This document shows positions 1-9,123 of a DNA stretch of 64,000 nucleotides, piece by piece. The notes below the pieces were generated by a model. The model searched no databases. It was not told where the DNA came from and was given only the letters and a program-made list of their open reading frames with translations. How positions within the stretch are numbered: the first letter of the stretch is position 1; the number at the start of each line of letters is the position of its first letter. Both the position numbers and the translations under genes were made by a program. The stretch is from contig NZ_PTRA01000001.1 of assembly GCF_002943425.1 (NCBI RefSeq), positions 1,488,001 through 1,552,000 on the forward strand, read 5' to 3'. This DNA comes from Siphonobacter curvatus. GTDB lineage: Bacteria; Bacteroidota; Bacteroidia; Cytophagales; Spirosomataceae.

Positions 1-2
1 TC

Positions 3-1187
3 AAAAACTCCGCTGCCATGACGGTAGGAGCAACCGCATTACCCGCTCTTCTGCAAAAGGCCTATGCAGATCCGGCAGCCCGGAATGAATTGTACATGGA
101 CCTGTCCCACGAATTCCGGGCGGCCCTGCTAGCAGACTCCATGCCGCCAGCAGCGGTAAAAGCCCGTCTGAGTGCCAACGAAAACCCCTGGGGACTTTCG
201 GCAAAAACGAAAACGGCTGTCAATAGCTCCCTAACCGAAGCCAACCGGTATGCGATGCGAGCTACGATGGATCTATACAAAGCGATTTCTGAGAAAGACG
301 GTATTCCCATGCCCCAAAGTCCGGCCGGCGGCGGCGGTTGGGGTGGAGCTTCCAAAAGCTATATTAAACTGGGCTGTGGTTCAACGGAATTGCTGAATGC
401 CAGCTTGATGCACTTTGCTCAGAAGGGTACGATCATGGTGGGCGATCCCTGCTACATCTCGAGTAATGACGAGCGTTACCCCATGGATAAGGTAAAGCTC
501 ACGGCGGATTATCAGTACGACCTGGATGCAATGGCGAAGAAAATCGACCCCGCTAAACACAGCTTGGTCTACATCTGTAACCCCAACAACCCGACGGGTA
601 ACATGCTGCCTGCGGATAAACTGCGGAAATTCATTGATGAGGTTTCACCGAAAGTTACCGTACTGGTGGATGAAGCCTACATCGATTACGCCACCAATCC
701 GAAAACGGATTGTATGGTGGATAAAATCAAGGAAGGTAAAAACGTAATCGTGCTACGGACGCTCTCTAAACTGTATGCGTTTGCCGGGATGCGTTTAGGG
801 TATGCTCTGGGTAAACCCGAACTGTTACAGGATATTTCCAAGTATACGATGAACGGCTTTGGCCTCACGCTACCTACGATCATGGGAGCTATGGCGGCTT
901 TCTCGGATGCCGAGAATACGAAAATGGTGCTCGATAAAACGAATGAATCGAAAAAGTATACGGCTGATTTCCTGACGAAAGCTGGCTACAAGGTCATTCC
1001 TTCGTACGCCAACTTTATGCTCTTCCCGGTTAATATGAAGGGTACGGAACTGACCGGAAAACTTATGCAGGAAGGCGTAATGGTACGAAACTGGTTCTTC
1101 GACGGACAGCACTGGTGCCGGGTTTCGATCGGAACCATGGACGAAATGAAAGCCTTTACGGATTCATTCACTAAAGTTGTGTCCTGA
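3..1187 (+). CDS. HisC-like PLP aminotransferase, 5' end outside window, probable Tat export signal
   Basis: Class I/II fold-type I aminotransferase of the histidinol-phosphate aminotransferase group. The PLP lysine is in TLSKLYAFAGMRLGY (Lys251 counted from the ATG at 18), with CNPNNPTGN and the VDEAYIDY aspartate before it and RVSIGT near the C-terminus. The reading frame is open from base 3, and the residues before and after the ATG at 18 (NSAAMTVGATALPALLQKAYA) resemble the hydrophobic core and tail of a signal peptide, so the true start and probably a twin-arginine motif lie left of the window. The next gene also has a Tat-like start. The substrate is unknown; a dedicated role in histidine synthesis is unlikely for an exported protein. 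Confidence 0.8.
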   Translation, partial: KNSAAMTVGATALPALLQKAYADPAARNELYMDLSHEFRAALLADSMPPAAVKARLSANENPWGLSAKTKTAVNSSLTEANRYAMRATMDLYKAISEKDGIPMPQSPAGGGGWGGASKSYIKLGCGSTELLNASLMHFAQKGTIMVGDPCYISSNDERYPMDKVKLTADYQYDLDAMAKKIDPAKHSLVYICNPNNPTGNMLPADKLRKFIDEVSPKVTVLVDEAYIDYATNPKTDCMVDKIKEGKNVIVLRTLSKLYAFAGMRLGYALGKPELLQDISKYTMNGFGLTLPTIMGAMAAFSDAENTKMVLDKTNESKKYTADFLTKAGYKVIPSYANFMLFPVNMKGTELTGKLMQEGVMVRNWFFDGQHWCRVSIGTMDEMKAFTDSFTKVVS

Positions 1188-1204
1188 CCCTGGTAGGGAC
1201 TTAT

Positions 1205-2862
<1,658 letters not shown>

Positions 2863-3004
2863 GGATGTTGGTTTGTAGTGGATTGTTGTTGGTTGCTAGC
2901 TAGATATAAAGTATAGATACAGGCTATCTATTGGAAATTATTGACTGATAACGGAAACTGCAAACTGGTAACAGAAAACTGGACACTGAAAACTAAATTT
3001 CCCT

Positions 3005-3961
3005 ATGAAGAAATTATTCCTGACTTTAGGATTAGCTGCTCTGGTAGCTACGGGTAGCTGGGCCCAGGATTCCGAGAAACGTCCCATTACGGCTGCTGAA
3101 TATGAAGCTGCTAAAAAAATAGCAGTAAAAAACCTCGAAAAGGACACGTACGTGAAAGCGGGTAGTTTTATTCTTGACCGTTCGGGTGATCCTTTCGTCT
3201 TCAAGTTTTCGGACGGTACGGAGCGTCGGGTATACCTGTACAAACTTTTTGAAACGGAGAAAATGTCCGAACTGGGCATGTACGCGATTTACACGACGCC
3301 CAAAGATGGTAAGCTGAAAGCCTTTCCGTTACCCAGTCCGGATGCTCCGGGTGAGGTATGGGGCAAATACATCGACGACCTGAAGTACGGCGAAGAAGCC
3401 ATGAAGGGTCTTTCTTCCTGTATCGCTTTTGCCTTGACGAAATCAGGCGTGGGTGGTGCCCCGGCGGCCGCTCAGGAAGGCGAAAAAATCGAGTATTGTT
3501 TCCCCGCGGATGCCTTGGTAACTCTGGCTAACGGTACCACAAAAGCTATTGCTTCGCTTACAGCGGGCGACCAGATTCAAAGCTTCAATGCCAACACAAA
3601 AGTACTGGAAACGGCTACGGTAGAGAAACTGGATATTCATGCTAATCAGTCTTTTGCCCTGACCCGTCTGACCTTGATGGATCCGGCGGCTAAACTGACG
3701 GCTTCTCAATCTACGCAGTGGGAATCGGTGAGTCTGGAAGCGACGGCCAATCACCCCGTACTGACCACCAGTGGCGTCAAACGCATGAGCGAAGTGAAAG
3801 TGGGCGATACGCTCTATCATCGTGATGCCCAGACTAATGTACTAAAACCCTACGATGTATTCTTGACGCAATCGGCCGTTCGTTCGGTGAATAACGTATA
3901 CAACGTTAAGACTGATAAAGCTACGTACGTGGTAAACGGCACCTTAGTGATGGTCAAATAA
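3005..3961 (+). CDS. Secreted protein with C-terminal Hint (intein/Hedgehog-like) domain
   Basis: 318 residues with signal peptide (MKKLFLTLGLAALVATGSWAQ). Residues about 22-160 form a soluble region I do not recognise. From Cys165 the sequence matches the Hint fold: CFPADALVTLANG at the start (block A), a GD pair (TAGDQIQS), TANHP with His250 (block B TxxH), SEVKVGDTLY, and a final VYNVKTDKATYVVNG. In this family the first Cys makes an N-S acyl shift that can cut the chain before it. The usual terminal His-Asn of inteins and pretoxin Hint domains is missing (chain ends NGTLVMVK) and nothing follows, so cleavage without splicing is expected. The function of the released N-terminal part is unknown. 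Confidence 0.8.
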   Translation: MKKLFLTLGLAALVATGSWAQDSEKRPITAAEYEAAKKIAVKNLEKDTYVKAGSFILDRSGDPFVFKFSDGTERRVYLYKLFETEKMSELGMYAIYTTPKDGKLKAFPLPSPDAPGEVWGKYIDDLKYGEEAMKGLSSCIAFALTKSGVGGAPAAAQEGEKIEYCFPADALVTLANGTTKAIASLTAGDQIQSFNANTKVLETATVEKLDIHANQSFALTRLTLMDPAAKLTASQSTQWESVSLEATANHPVLTTSGVKRMSEVKVGDTLYHRDAQTNVLKPYDVFLTQSAVRSVNNVYNVKTDKATYVVNGTLVMVK

Positions 3962-3993
3962 GTAAACAACTCCCTTAACCAAAACTTGAACCA

Positions 3994-4025
3994 GCCCCCA
4001 CTTTTACGAAGGCGGGGGCATTTTT
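3994..4025 (+). terminator. Rho-independent terminator after Hint protein gene
   Basis: GCCCCC (3994-3999) pairs with GGGGGC (4014-4019), followed by ATTTTTAT. It lies 32 bp past the stop at 3961. Confidence 0.75.
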
Positions 4026-4076
4026 ATGCAACATTTCGCGAGCTTCCTGCATCCTTTACTAAAACGAACGATACTA

Positions 4077-4781
4077 ATGAAGAGATTTACTTTACTCACC
4101 AGTATGGCCGCTTTGGCCTTTTCGTATCAGGTACAGGGCCAAAACTGGCAGAAAACCCGTTCCGCAAGCGGATTTAATGGCATACAGGTAAGTCACGGGA
4201 TCGACCTGTACCTTACCCAAAGCTCCGCTGAAAGTCTGCGTCTGGAAGCGAAAGGCGTGGAAGAAGACGAAGTCGTCTCCGAAGTGAAAGAAGGCGTACT
4301 GGTTTTGCGAATTAATCGGGAGTCAGGTATCGGGAGCTGGGGTAAAAACCGTTCGGTAAAGGCGTATGTATCCTTCAAAACGCTCGAAAAATTGCGGGCG
4401 GGCGGTGGCTCAGACGTGTACACCCAGGGGACGCTGAACGTAGGGGATTTATCCGTAGATCTGGGCGGTGGATCGGATGCTCGTATGGATTTGAAAGCCA
4501 ATCATTTTTCAATTTCAGCGGGCGGTGGTTCCGACGCTGATTTATCCGGCAGTGCTCAGGTATTTGACGTCTCCGCCAGCGGTGGGTCGGATATCAAGGC
4601 TACCGATTTTAAAGCTGATGTCGTACGCGTGAAAGCGTCAGGAGGCTCAGATGCACACGTATATGCTACCAAAGAGATTTCGGCAGAGGCGAGTGGGGGG
4701 AGTGATATTTACTACGCGGGTGGAGCGAAAACCGTATCCGTTCGAAAATCGGGCGGTAGTGATGTGACCCGGCGGGATTAA
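4077..4781 (+). CDS. DUF2807 (GIN domain) secreted protein with GGSD repeats
   Basis: 234 residues with a signal peptide (MKRFTLLTSMAALAFSYQVQGQ). I chose the ATG at 4077 because it begins the signal peptide; an in-frame ATG at 4026 would place extra residues before it and lies at the preceding terminator. The mature part has the N-terminal motif of DUF2807 proteins (FNGIQVSHGIDLYLTQ) and then a right-handed-helix-like array with seven GGSD turns (GGGSDVY, GGGSDAR, GGGSDAD, SGGSDIK, SGGSDAH, SGGSDIY, SGGSDVT) spaced roughly 19-29 residues. Members are called putative adhesin heads, but no activity is established. Single-gene unit between two terminators. Confidence 0.8.
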   Translation: MKRFTLLTSMAALAFSYQVQGQNWQKTRSASGFNGIQVSHGIDLYLTQSSAESLRLEAKGVEEDEVVSEVKEGVLVLRINRESGIGSWGKNRSVKAYVSFKTLEKLRAGGGSDVYTQGTLNVGDLSVDLGGGSDARMDLKANHFSISAGGGSDADLSGSAQVFDVSASGGSDIKATDFKADVVRVKASGGSDAHVYATKEISAEASGGSDIYYAGGAKTVSVRKSGGSDVTRRD

Positions 4782-4828
4782 TGAAAAAGTAGGCTGGAGG
4801 AAGGTTAGCTGCCTAAAGCGTTCCAATG

Positions 4829-4867
4829 AAAAGAGAAAACCCGCCTACCATGCGGGTTTTCTCTTTT
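4829..4867. terminator. Bidirectional terminator between DUF2807 gene and aat
   Basis: A perfect 16-bp stem (4829-4844 with 4852-4867, 7-nt loop) with A-rich and T-rich flanks serves both converging genes. Its right end overlaps the aat stop codon (4866-4868). Confidence 0.85.
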
Positions 4868-5501
4868 AGGGAATATTTGTGCGAAACGAAGGAATGAAAG
4901 GCATAGGAGCATTGTCACTAAATCGGCAACGCTGATCCAACGCGATTCGGAGTCGGAACATGTACTCCGCCCGGGGTATTTCAATGGCTCCGTACCGCTT
5001 CACATTATCATTAATAAACTGCGTATCGAGCAAGTAGTACTGACGTTCACGTAAGCGTTCAATCAGGTAATGAAAGGCTACTTTCGACGCATTGGGAACA
5101 TTGTAGAACATGGATTCCCCAAAAAACGCCCCACCAATTGAGACGCCGTACAAGCCACCGGCCAGTTCATGATCCACGTATGCCTCGACAGAATGGGCAA
5201 AACCTAAGCGATGGAGATCGGTATAGGCCTGAATGATTTCTTCGGAAATCCATGTGCCTTCCCCATCCGCCCGTATACGGGCACAGCCCCGCATGACGCC
5301 TTCAAAATCCGAGTTGATTCGAATGGAAAAGGTATTTTTGTTCAGAATGGGTCTTAATGACTTAGCGGGTTTGTACGTATCAATAGGAATAATGGCCCGC
5401 GGCTCCGGTGAATACCAATACAGGGTTCCATCCGCGTCCGCCATCGGGAAAATACCATTCATGTAACCGTAGATAAGATCCTCTGCTGTCAGATTCGTCA
5501 T
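4866..5501 (-). CDS. aat: Leucyl/phenylalanyl-tRNA--protein transferase
   Basis: 211 residues, usual length for Aat. It transfers Leu or Phe from aminoacyl-tRNA to proteins with N-terminal Arg or Lys, marking them for ClpS/ClpAP in the N-end rule pathway; cytoplasmic. Family signatures are visible: YGYMNGIFPMAD, WYSPEPRAIIP, and the active-site stretch GGLYGVSIGGAFFGESMF followed by SKVAFHYL. It is transcribed away from the arginine operon, sharing a 372-bp upstream interval with the operon leader. Confidence 0.93.
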   Translation of the reverse strand: MTNLTAEDLIYGYMNGIFPMADADGTLYWYSPEPRAIIPIDTYKPAKSLRPILNKNTFSIRINSDFEGVMRGCARIRADGEGTWISEEIIQAYTDLHRLGFAHSVEAYVDHELAGGLYGVSIGGAFFGESMFYNVPNASKVAFHYLIERLRERQYYLLDTQFINDNVKRYGAIEIPRAEYMFRLRIALDQRCRFSDNAPMPFIPSFRTNIP

Positions 5502-5615
5502 ATCCGATCTATAAAAAATTTAACCCATGCACCGAACTACTTCGGCCTAACCAACGGTTATAGGGAAAATAAATAAAAAATTGATAATATTCGTGTGAAG
5601 TAATTAGTTTTTTCT

Positions 5616-5623
5616 AAACTTTG
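5616..5623 (+). promoter_or_regulatory. Possible -7 promoter element for arginine operon leader
   Basis: AAACTTTG matches the Bacteroidota -7 consensus TAnnTTTG at 7 of 8 positions. No clear TTTG lies 19-23 bp upstream. It would start RNA near 5630, about 26 nt before the leader ATG. Weak support by itself. Apart from this I see no motif in 5502-5655. Confidence 0.3.
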
Positions 5624-5655
5624 CATCGTTTTTAAGAAACATCTCTTCAAGGAAA

Positions 5656-5751
5656 ATGAAATCACGGGCCATCATCGAGCCTTTTTTTGCTACCCAGCCA
5701 CCGCGGCGGCCATTCTTCAGGCCGGAACGACGGAGGCCGGTACGCCTGTGA
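5656..5751 (+). CDS. Putative arginine-rich leader peptide of arginine operon
   Basis: A 31-codon frame from ATG 5656 to TGA 5749-5751, preceded by AAGGA four bases before the ATG. Eight codons are Arg (residues 4, 17, 18, 22, 25, 26, 27, 30; codons CGG, AGG, CGA, CGC), six are Pro, and there are two Phe-Phe pairs; the Arg codons concentrate in the second half. It lies 122 bp before the first gene of the arginine operon and ends one base before a run of six T. Leader peptides rich in the end product are the hallmark of ribosome-mediated attenuation (established for trp, his, leu and others). Caution: GC-rich hairpin DNA tends to encode Arg and Pro, so the composition could be incidental. Confidence 0.5.
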   Translation: MKSRAIIEPFFATQPPRRPFFRPERRRPVRL

Positions 5752-5768
5752 TTTTTTGGCCGTCCGGC
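5659..5768 (+). promoter_or_regulatory. Attenuator-like set of competing hairpins over the leader frame
   Basis: Helix 1 pairs 5659-5669 with 5744-5754 (11 bp, one G-U) and encloses the whole leader frame. Helix 2 pairs 5718-5722 with 5744-5748 and 5723-5725 with 5737-5739 (4-nt bulge), stands over the Arg-rich half, and is followed after three bases by T6 (5752-5757), like an intrinsic terminator. Helices 1 and 2 share 5744-5748 and exclude each other. Further pairings are 5705-5711 with 5758-5764 and 5721-5726 with 5763-5768. A ribosome paused at Arg17-Arg18 (5704-5709) would cover part of helix 2. Pairings are read directly; regulation is inferred. Confidence 0.45.
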
Positions 5769-5873
5769 ACACTATTTTCTTCCAGTATTGGTTGTATGAG
5801 TCGTTAAGCAAGGCTGTCTGACAAACAGTCAGTGTACTTTCATTCAACACGAGTTTCCTGTTTAAGTAATCAA

Positions 5874-6542
5874 ATGAACGAATATAAAGTCCAGGTTGCC
5901 TCGAAAGAGCATCTGTACCTAGCTGAAGAAATTTGCTGGCACATGGAAGAAAGTGCCAAGCAACGCGGTACTGGTATTGCGAAGCGGTCGCCTGAGTACC
6001 TCCGCCGCAAGATGGAGGAAGGGAAAGCCATTGTTGCCATGACTCGTAAGGGTGAGTGGGTGGGTTTCTGCTACATCGAAACCTGGGATCACGGCAAATT
6101 TGTGGCTAACTCAGGATTAATCGTCCATCCAGACCACCGCAAAAGTGGTATTGCGAAAATGATCAAGGAAAAAGCCTTTGAACTTTCGCGTACTAAATAC
6201 CCGAACGCCCGGATTATTGGTATTACCACGAGTCTGGCCGTGATGAAGATCAATTCAGAGTTAGGCTACAAACCGACTACCTTTAGCGAATTACCCGTGG
6301 ATGAGGCCTTCTGGAAAGGCTGTTCTTCCTGCGTGAATTTTGACGTGCTCAGCCGTACAGGTCGTAAGCATTGCCTTTGCACGGGCATGATGTTCGATCC
6401 TTCTTGGGAGAAAGAAAAAGAGAAAAAGACGAAGTGGAATTTCCTGAAAAATGCGAAAATCTACGAGCGTTGGAATAAGATCAAACAACGGCTGCTGTTG
6501 AGGCATCACGAAAAAGAAGAAATAGAGGAGCCCGTTCTCTAG
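5874..6542 (+). CDS. GNAT acyltransferase, candidate N-acylglutamate synthase
   Basis: 222 residues from ATG 5874; an in-frame ATG at 5832 would add 14 residues unlike the family. The GNAT acetyl-CoA site is at HPDHRKSGIAK (85-95). A Cys/His cluster follows: Cys150, Cys153, His166, Cys167, Cys169 (GCSSC...KHCLC), which looks like a metal site, then a Lys/Glu-rich tail. It is the first structural gene of the arginine operon. As I recall, Bacteroides arg clusters carry a similar GNAT protein beside argG. Since no classical argA or argJ is here, it is the natural candidate for acylating glutamate in the first step, with acetyl- or succinyl-CoA. This is inference from context. Confidence 0.7.
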   Translation: MNEYKVQVASKEHLYLAEEICWHMEESAKQRGTGIAKRSPEYLRRKMEEGKAIVAMTRKGEWVGFCYIETWDHGKFVANSGLIVHPDHRKSGIAKMIKEKAFELSRTKYPNARIIGITTSLAVMKINSELGYKPTTFSELPVDEAFWKGCSSCVNFDVLSRTGRKHCLCTGMMFDPSWEKEKEKKTKWNFLKNAKIYERWNKIKQRLLLRHHEKEEIEEPVL

Positions 6543-6721
6543 GATTTATTGACGGTTACTGGGTAACTGTTCTTCGTTCGTTATAATTTTGGCGGGTGGG
6601 AAGCGATTCCTTCCCGCTTTTTTTAAGTGTCTTTCGGATGGAAATTGATCTCAATTTCTGCCCTTTCCATAACCAGGAACGCGGACTCGTATCCGCAATC
6701 CACTGTCTACATTCAAAAAAA

Positions 6722-7924
6722 ATGAGTAAACCCAAAGTTGTATTGGCGTATAGTGGTGGTCTGGACACCTCTTTCTGTGTAAAATACCTGTCGGATGATC
6801 AGGGTTATGAAGTACACTCTGTATTGGTTGATACGGGTGGCTTTACGCTGTCGGAACTCCAGACCGTAGAACGGAACGCCTATGAATTAGGGGTAGCCAG
6901 TCACGCTACGCTCGACGTAGTGAACGACTATTACGACAACTGTTTGAAGTATCTGGTGTTCGGAAACGTACTGAAAAACAATACGTATCCCCTGTCGGTG
7001 AGTGCCGAGCGGGTATTTCAGGCACTGGCCGTAGCCGAATACGCTAAGCAAATTGGAGCGAAAGCGGTTGCCCACGGTAGCACCGGAGCCGGAAACGATC
7101 AGGTTCGCTTTGATATGGTATTCCGGATTGTGGTACCGGACGTAGAAATTATCACGCCCATTCGCGACCTGCGACTGAGCCGGGAGGCAGAGATTGAGTA
7201 TTTGAAAGAAAAAGGCGTACAACGCGACTGGACCAAGTCCGCGTATTCCATCAATAAAGGGTTGTGGGGAACGTCAGTAGGTGGGAAGGAAACGCTGACC
7301 TCCGACGGATTTTTACCCGAAGAAGCCTGGCCGACCCAGTTACAACGGCAGGATACGGAATCCCTGACGCTGGATTTTGTACACGGTGAACTGAAAGGCG
7401 TGAACGGAGAAACGTTTGAAAATCCGGTGGATGCCATTCGGAAATTACAAGAAGTAGCCGCTCCCTTCGCCGTAGGTCGGGATATCCACGTGGGTGATAC
7501 GATCATCGGAATCAAGGGTCGGGTTGGTTTTGAAGCCGCCGCTCCCCTGATCATCATCAAAGCTCACCACGCTCTGGAAAAACACGTACTGACCGAGCAG
7601 CAGATCTATTTCAAGGAAATGCTTTCGGGTAACTACGGTACCCTGTTGCACAAAGGCCAATTCCTGGAGCCAGCCATGCGGGACCTGGAAACCTTCCTGC
7701 AAAGCACGCAGGAGCATGTAACGGGTCAGGTGAACGTCCAGTTGCAGCCATACCGTTTCTTCGTAACGGGTATCGAGTCGCCCTATGATCTGATGAGCAA
7801 TGTCTTCGGCAGCTACGGTGAGATGAACAATGCCTGGAGTGGCGATGACGTACGTGGCTTCTCGAAAATTGCCTCGAATCAGACCATGATTCACCGTAAA
7901 ATCACTGAATTGAACGATAAATAA
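6722..7924 (+). CDS. argG: Argininosuccinate synthase
   Basis: 400 residues from the ATG at 6722, chosen because the ATP-binding P-loop AYSGGLDTS starts a few residues later; a longer frame from 6596 adds unrelated sequence. Catalyses ATP-dependent joining of citrulline and aspartate. Other family marks are HGSTGAGNDQVRFD and GIKGRVGFEAAAPLI. Bacteroidota arginine synthesis normally deacylates at the citrulline stage, so ArgG receives citrulline from ArgE (encoded downstream). The 179-bp gap after the GNAT gene holds no obvious terminator. Confidence 0.95.
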   Translation: MSKPKVVLAYSGGLDTSFCVKYLSDDQGYEVHSVLVDTGGFTLSELQTVERNAYELGVASHATLDVVNDYYDNCLKYLVFGNVLKNNTYPLSVSAERVFQALAVAEYAKQIGAKAVAHGSTGAGNDQVRFDMVFRIVVPDVEIITPIRDLRLSREAEIEYLKEKGVQRDWTKSAYSINKGLWGTSVGGKETLTSDGFLPEEAWPTQLQRQDTESLTLDFVHGELKGVNGETFENPVDAIRKLQEVAAPFAVGRDIHVGDTIIGIKGRVGFEAAAPLIIIKAHHALEKHVLTEQQIYFKEMLSGNYGTLLHKGQFLEPAMRDLETFLQSTQEHVTGQVNVQLQPYRFFVTGIESPYDLMSNVFGSYGEMNNAWSGDDVRGFSKIASNQTMIHRKITELNDK

Positions 7925-7932
7925 GGTTGATG

Positions 7933-8002
7933 GTTGATTGTTACAAGTTATTGTTAGTGAGACGTTTGGTGTATAAAACGTTTAGATAAACTAACAATCA
8001 AC
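7933..8002. repeat. Inverted repeat in argG-argC spacer
   Basis: GTTGATTGTTA (7933-7943) pairs perfectly with TAACAATCAAC (7992-8002); ATTGTTAGT (7950-7958) also pairs with ACTAACAAT (7990-7998). The left half is G/T-rich and the right half A/C-rich, as in other spacers of this window. No T-run follows, so it is not a standard terminator. Confidence 0.6.
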
Positions 8003-8021
8003 TACTACTGAACTACTATTC

Positions 8022-8978
8022 ATGAAGATTGGCATTATTGGAGCGGCTGGTTATACGGGAGGCGAATTGCTTCGCATTCTGATTCATCACCCCGAAGCAA
8101 CCATTGCTTACGCTCATTCAAATAGTCAGGCGGGCAAACCCGTAGCGTCGACGCACACGGATTTGTTCGGCGACACGGATTTAACGTTTGCCGAACACTT
8201 TCATACGGATGTAGACGTCGTATTCCTGTGTTCGGGACACGGTGAGTCAAAGAAGTTTCTGGCGGCGAATCCCGATTTTGAAAACGTACGGATCATTGAT
8301 TTGAGTACGGATTTCCGGGACGAGTCCAACGGCTTCGTTTACGGCCTGCCCGAACTGCAACGCGACGGGATCCGTCAGGCTCAGAAGGTTGCTAATCCGG
8401 GTTGCTTTGCAACCAGTATCGAATTGGCTCTGTTGCCGCTGGCTCAGGCCGGGTTGCTGAAGGACGAGGTGCACGTATCCGCCGTAACCGGCAGTACGGG
8501 AGCCGGACAGTCGCTCAGTGCGACGAGTCACTTTAGCTGGCGGAATAACAACATGAGTATCTACAAAGCCTTTACGCACCAGCACCTGACCGAAATCGGG
8601 ATGGTACTGCGAAAGGGACAAGCTGATTTCACGCAGAAAATCAACTTTATTCCGTACCGGGGCAACTTCACGCGGGGTATCATGGCCAATGTGTATACAG
8701 AATTTGCGGGTACGCTGGAAGAGGCGACGAAGCTCTATACCGATTACTACGCCACGCATCCTTTCACGCACGTAAGTCCGGCGAGTATCGATGTGAAGCA
8801 GGTCGTCAATACCAATAAAGGTCTTGTGCATCTGGAAGTACACGAAGGACAATTGCTGATCACCAGTATCATCGATAACCTGACAAAAGGGGCTTCCGGT
8901 CAAGCTGTACAAAATATGAATCTGATGTTTGGACTGGATGAAAAAGCCGGTCTGAATCTGAAATCAGTCGGTTTTTAG
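8022..8978 (+). CDS. argC: N-acetyl-gamma-glutamyl-phosphate reductase
   Basis: 318 residues. NADPH-dependent reduction of N-acylglutamyl phosphate to the semialdehyde, third step of ornithine synthesis. The Rossmann motif GAAGYTGGEL is at 8-16 and the catalytic cysteine in NPGCFATS is Cys128; HQHLTEI carries the conserved His region. Shorter than proteobacterial ArgC (about 340), as usual in Bacteroidota. It follows argG after 97 bp and precedes argD by 145 bp, both with hairpin-forming spacers. Confidence 0.95.
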   Translation: MKIGIIGAAGYTGGELLRILIHHPEATIAYAHSNSQAGKPVASTHTDLFGDTDLTFAEHFHTDVDVVFLCSGHGESKKFLAANPDFENVRIIDLSTDFRDESNGFVYGLPELQRDGIRQAQKVANPGCFATSIELALLPLAQAGLLKDEVHVSAVTGSTGAGQSLSATSHFSWRNNNMSIYKAFTHQHLTEIGMVLRKGQADFTQKINFIPYRGNFTRGIMANVYTEFAGTLEEATKLYTDYYATHPFTHVSPASIDVKQVVNTNKGLVHLEVHEGQLLITSIIDNLTKGASGQAVQNMNLMFGLDEKAGLNLKSVGF

Positions 8979-9000
8979 GAAGTTTGAAAGTGTCTGAAGA

Positions 9001-9106
9001 GTTTCAGGTTTGAATACGTATAAAGTTTGAATAAGGGTAAGGATTAGATACAGATCAGTATCAGATTTGAAATGTCTCAAACCTCAAACTTTCTCAAACC
9101 TGAAAC
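9001..9106. repeat. Inverted repeat in argC-argD spacer
   Basis: GTTTCAGGTTTGA (9001-9013) and TCAAACCTGAAAC (9094-9106) form a perfect 13-bp inverted repeat 80 bp apart; AAGTTTGA (8981-8988) also matches TCAAACTT (9084-9091). Arms are G/T- and A/C-skewed. No terminator T-run follows. Confidence 0.6.
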
Positions 9107-9123
9107 CATAAAAATAACAAAGC

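Noticed and set aside
5662-5850. 62-residue frame on the minus strand over the arginine leader
   Set aside because: No family pattern and no promoter or start context; it is the complement of the leader hairpins.
8247-8912. 221-residue frame opposite argC
   Set aside because: Antisense to a catalytic enzyme with all motifs; no homology seen.
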